The notes below the pieces were generated by a model, which saw nothing but the letters and a program-made list of their open reading frames with translations, ran no database searches and had not been told where the DNA came from. Below are positions 12,044 through 12,459 of a DNA stretch of 12,459 nt, piece after piece. Within the stretch, counting starts at the first letter, position 1. Every line of letters begins with the position of its first letter. Origin of the DNA: Candidatus Bathyarchaeota archaeon (GTDB lineage: Archaea; Thermoproteota; Bathyarchaeia; Bathyarchaeales; Bathyarchaeaceae); contig JAOZIC010000192.1 of NCBI GenBank assembly GCA_026014605.1, positions 6,651 through 19,109 of the forward strand, read 5' to 3'. The translations under genes were made by a program, and so were the position numbers.

Positions 12044-12459
12044 ATGGATAACAAGCATAAAGTTGCAGTTTTTAACACGCAGCCGCCTCACCTTTACTAC
12101 GGTGGAGTAGAACGCAGAATCGTTGAAACCTCCAAAATTTTGTCCAAAGAAGTTGATGTGACGGTTTACAGTGGAACAAAAAACGGGTTTAACACAACTG
12201 AAAACGTGAATGGGACAAAGATTGTTCCATGCTACTCCACGGACATACTGTATCCACTGGATAACTGGGTTTTTAACAGGTCTATCTCCAAGATGGTAAA
12301 CAAGATTGACGCTGATGTTTACGAGGCGCATGCGGTTAGCGGTTACAAGTTTTTGAAGAAACTAAAGAAACAAAACCCAGAAAAACCGTTTATTCAGACG
12401 GTTCACGGTGTTTTGGCGGACGAGTATATTCAATCTTCGAAAAGTGTGTCACCGTCTTT
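12044..12459 (+). CDS. GT4-type (GT-B fold) glycosyltransferase, N-terminal part, cut by window edge
   Basis: I translated 138 codons by hand from the ATG at 12044; the frame is open to the edge. The N-terminal Rossmann half of a GT-B glycosyltransferase is recognisable: VAVFNTQPPHLYYGGVERR, with the glycine-rich GGVE loop that binds the acceptor/donor cleft, IVETSKILSKEVDVTVYSG, DADVYEAHAVSGYKFLKKL, and FIQTVHGVLADEY, where TVHG is the typical H-G pair of family 4. The donor-binding half with the E-x7-E motif would lie beyond the window. The likely role is transfer of a sugar from a nucleotide-sugar to a surface glycan, lipid or protein. GAGG nine bases upstream supports the start. A minus-strand frame over the same bases is a shadow. 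Confidence 0.85.
   Translation, partial: MDNKHKVAVFNTQPPHLYYGGVERRIVETSKILSKEVDVTVYSGTKNGFNTTENVNGTKIVPCYSTDILYPLDNWVFNRSISKMVNKIDADVYEAHAVSGYKFLKKLKKQNPEKPFIQTVHGVLADEYIQSSKSVSPS

Noticed and set aside
12041..12331. Minus-strand open frame of 96 codons at the right end
   Set aside because: It is antisense to a glycosyltransferase start with clear GGVE and TVHG motifs, and it has no domain of its own.
1..12459. CRISPR array, transposon ends, integrase or tRNA genes
   Set aside because: I read through for regularly spaced direct repeats, transposase motifs and tRNA-like cloverleaves with a GGTTCGA arm and found none. The only repeats are short hairpins and palindromes listed above.

Overview
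The window reads as an archaeal chromosome segment, most plausibly from a Bathyarchaeia-like, anaerobic, corrinoid-dependent lineage. The evidence is a freestanding MtrH (methyl-tetrahydromethanopterin methyltransferase family) next to a small corrinoid protein, a CbiS-type fusion of CbiZ and CobZ domains (an archaeal arrangement), archaeal-type CobS, TATA-box promoters spaced for TBP/TFB, T-rich terminators, and frequent TTG/GTG starts behind good Shine-Dalgarno (SD) sequences. The phylum is an inference; there is no rRNA or tRNA gene here to anchor it. No mobile element, integrase, CRISPR array or tRNA was seen.

Layout. 1-1834: two divergent exported kelch-propeller genes, the first cut by the window edge, around a promoter region with a perfect 16-bp palindrome. 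1835-2086: a non-coding convergent gap. 2087-4375: cobS (-) divergent from a two-gene operon (+) of corrinoid protein and mtrH, closed by a hairpin/T-tract terminator. 4439-6375: a B12-binding radical SAM gene (-) divergent from a small DUF1616-like membrane protein (+). 6469-10128: four minus-strand genes, transcribed ferredoxin, cbiS, then paralogues B and A of an uncharacterised cytoplasmic family marked by CTCxRC. 10217-11107: a third paralogue (C) of that family, divergent from the ferredoxin gene. 11111-11860: a nitrilase-superfamily hydrolase (-). 12044-end: the start of a GT4-type glycosyltransferase (+).

How it fits together. Five products between about 2.1 and 9.8 kb handle or use cobamides: CobS (final nucleotide-loop assembly), the corrinoid carrier, MtrH (carrier to tetrahydropterin methyl transfer), a B12-binding radical SAM enzyme, and CbiS (cobinamide salvage/remodelling). 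The simplest reading is a methyl-group entry module in which an unidentified substrate:corrinoid methyltransferase loads the carrier and MtrH passes the methyl to a tetrahydropterin, supported by local corrinoid salvage and perhaps by the two-cluster ferredoxin for reductive reactivation.

The most interesting part is the three-paralogue family (A, B, C) of about 300 residues. It looks like a glycoside-hydrolase-like TIM barrel with an inserted H-x3-[HE]-G-x-C-x-C-x-R-C site that could bind metal. It sits around cbiS and the ferredoxin, has no export signal, and I cannot assign a function. Either processing of a (methoxylated?) glycoside or a new methyl-donor enzyme feeding the corrinoid/MtrH pair would fit; both are hypotheses.
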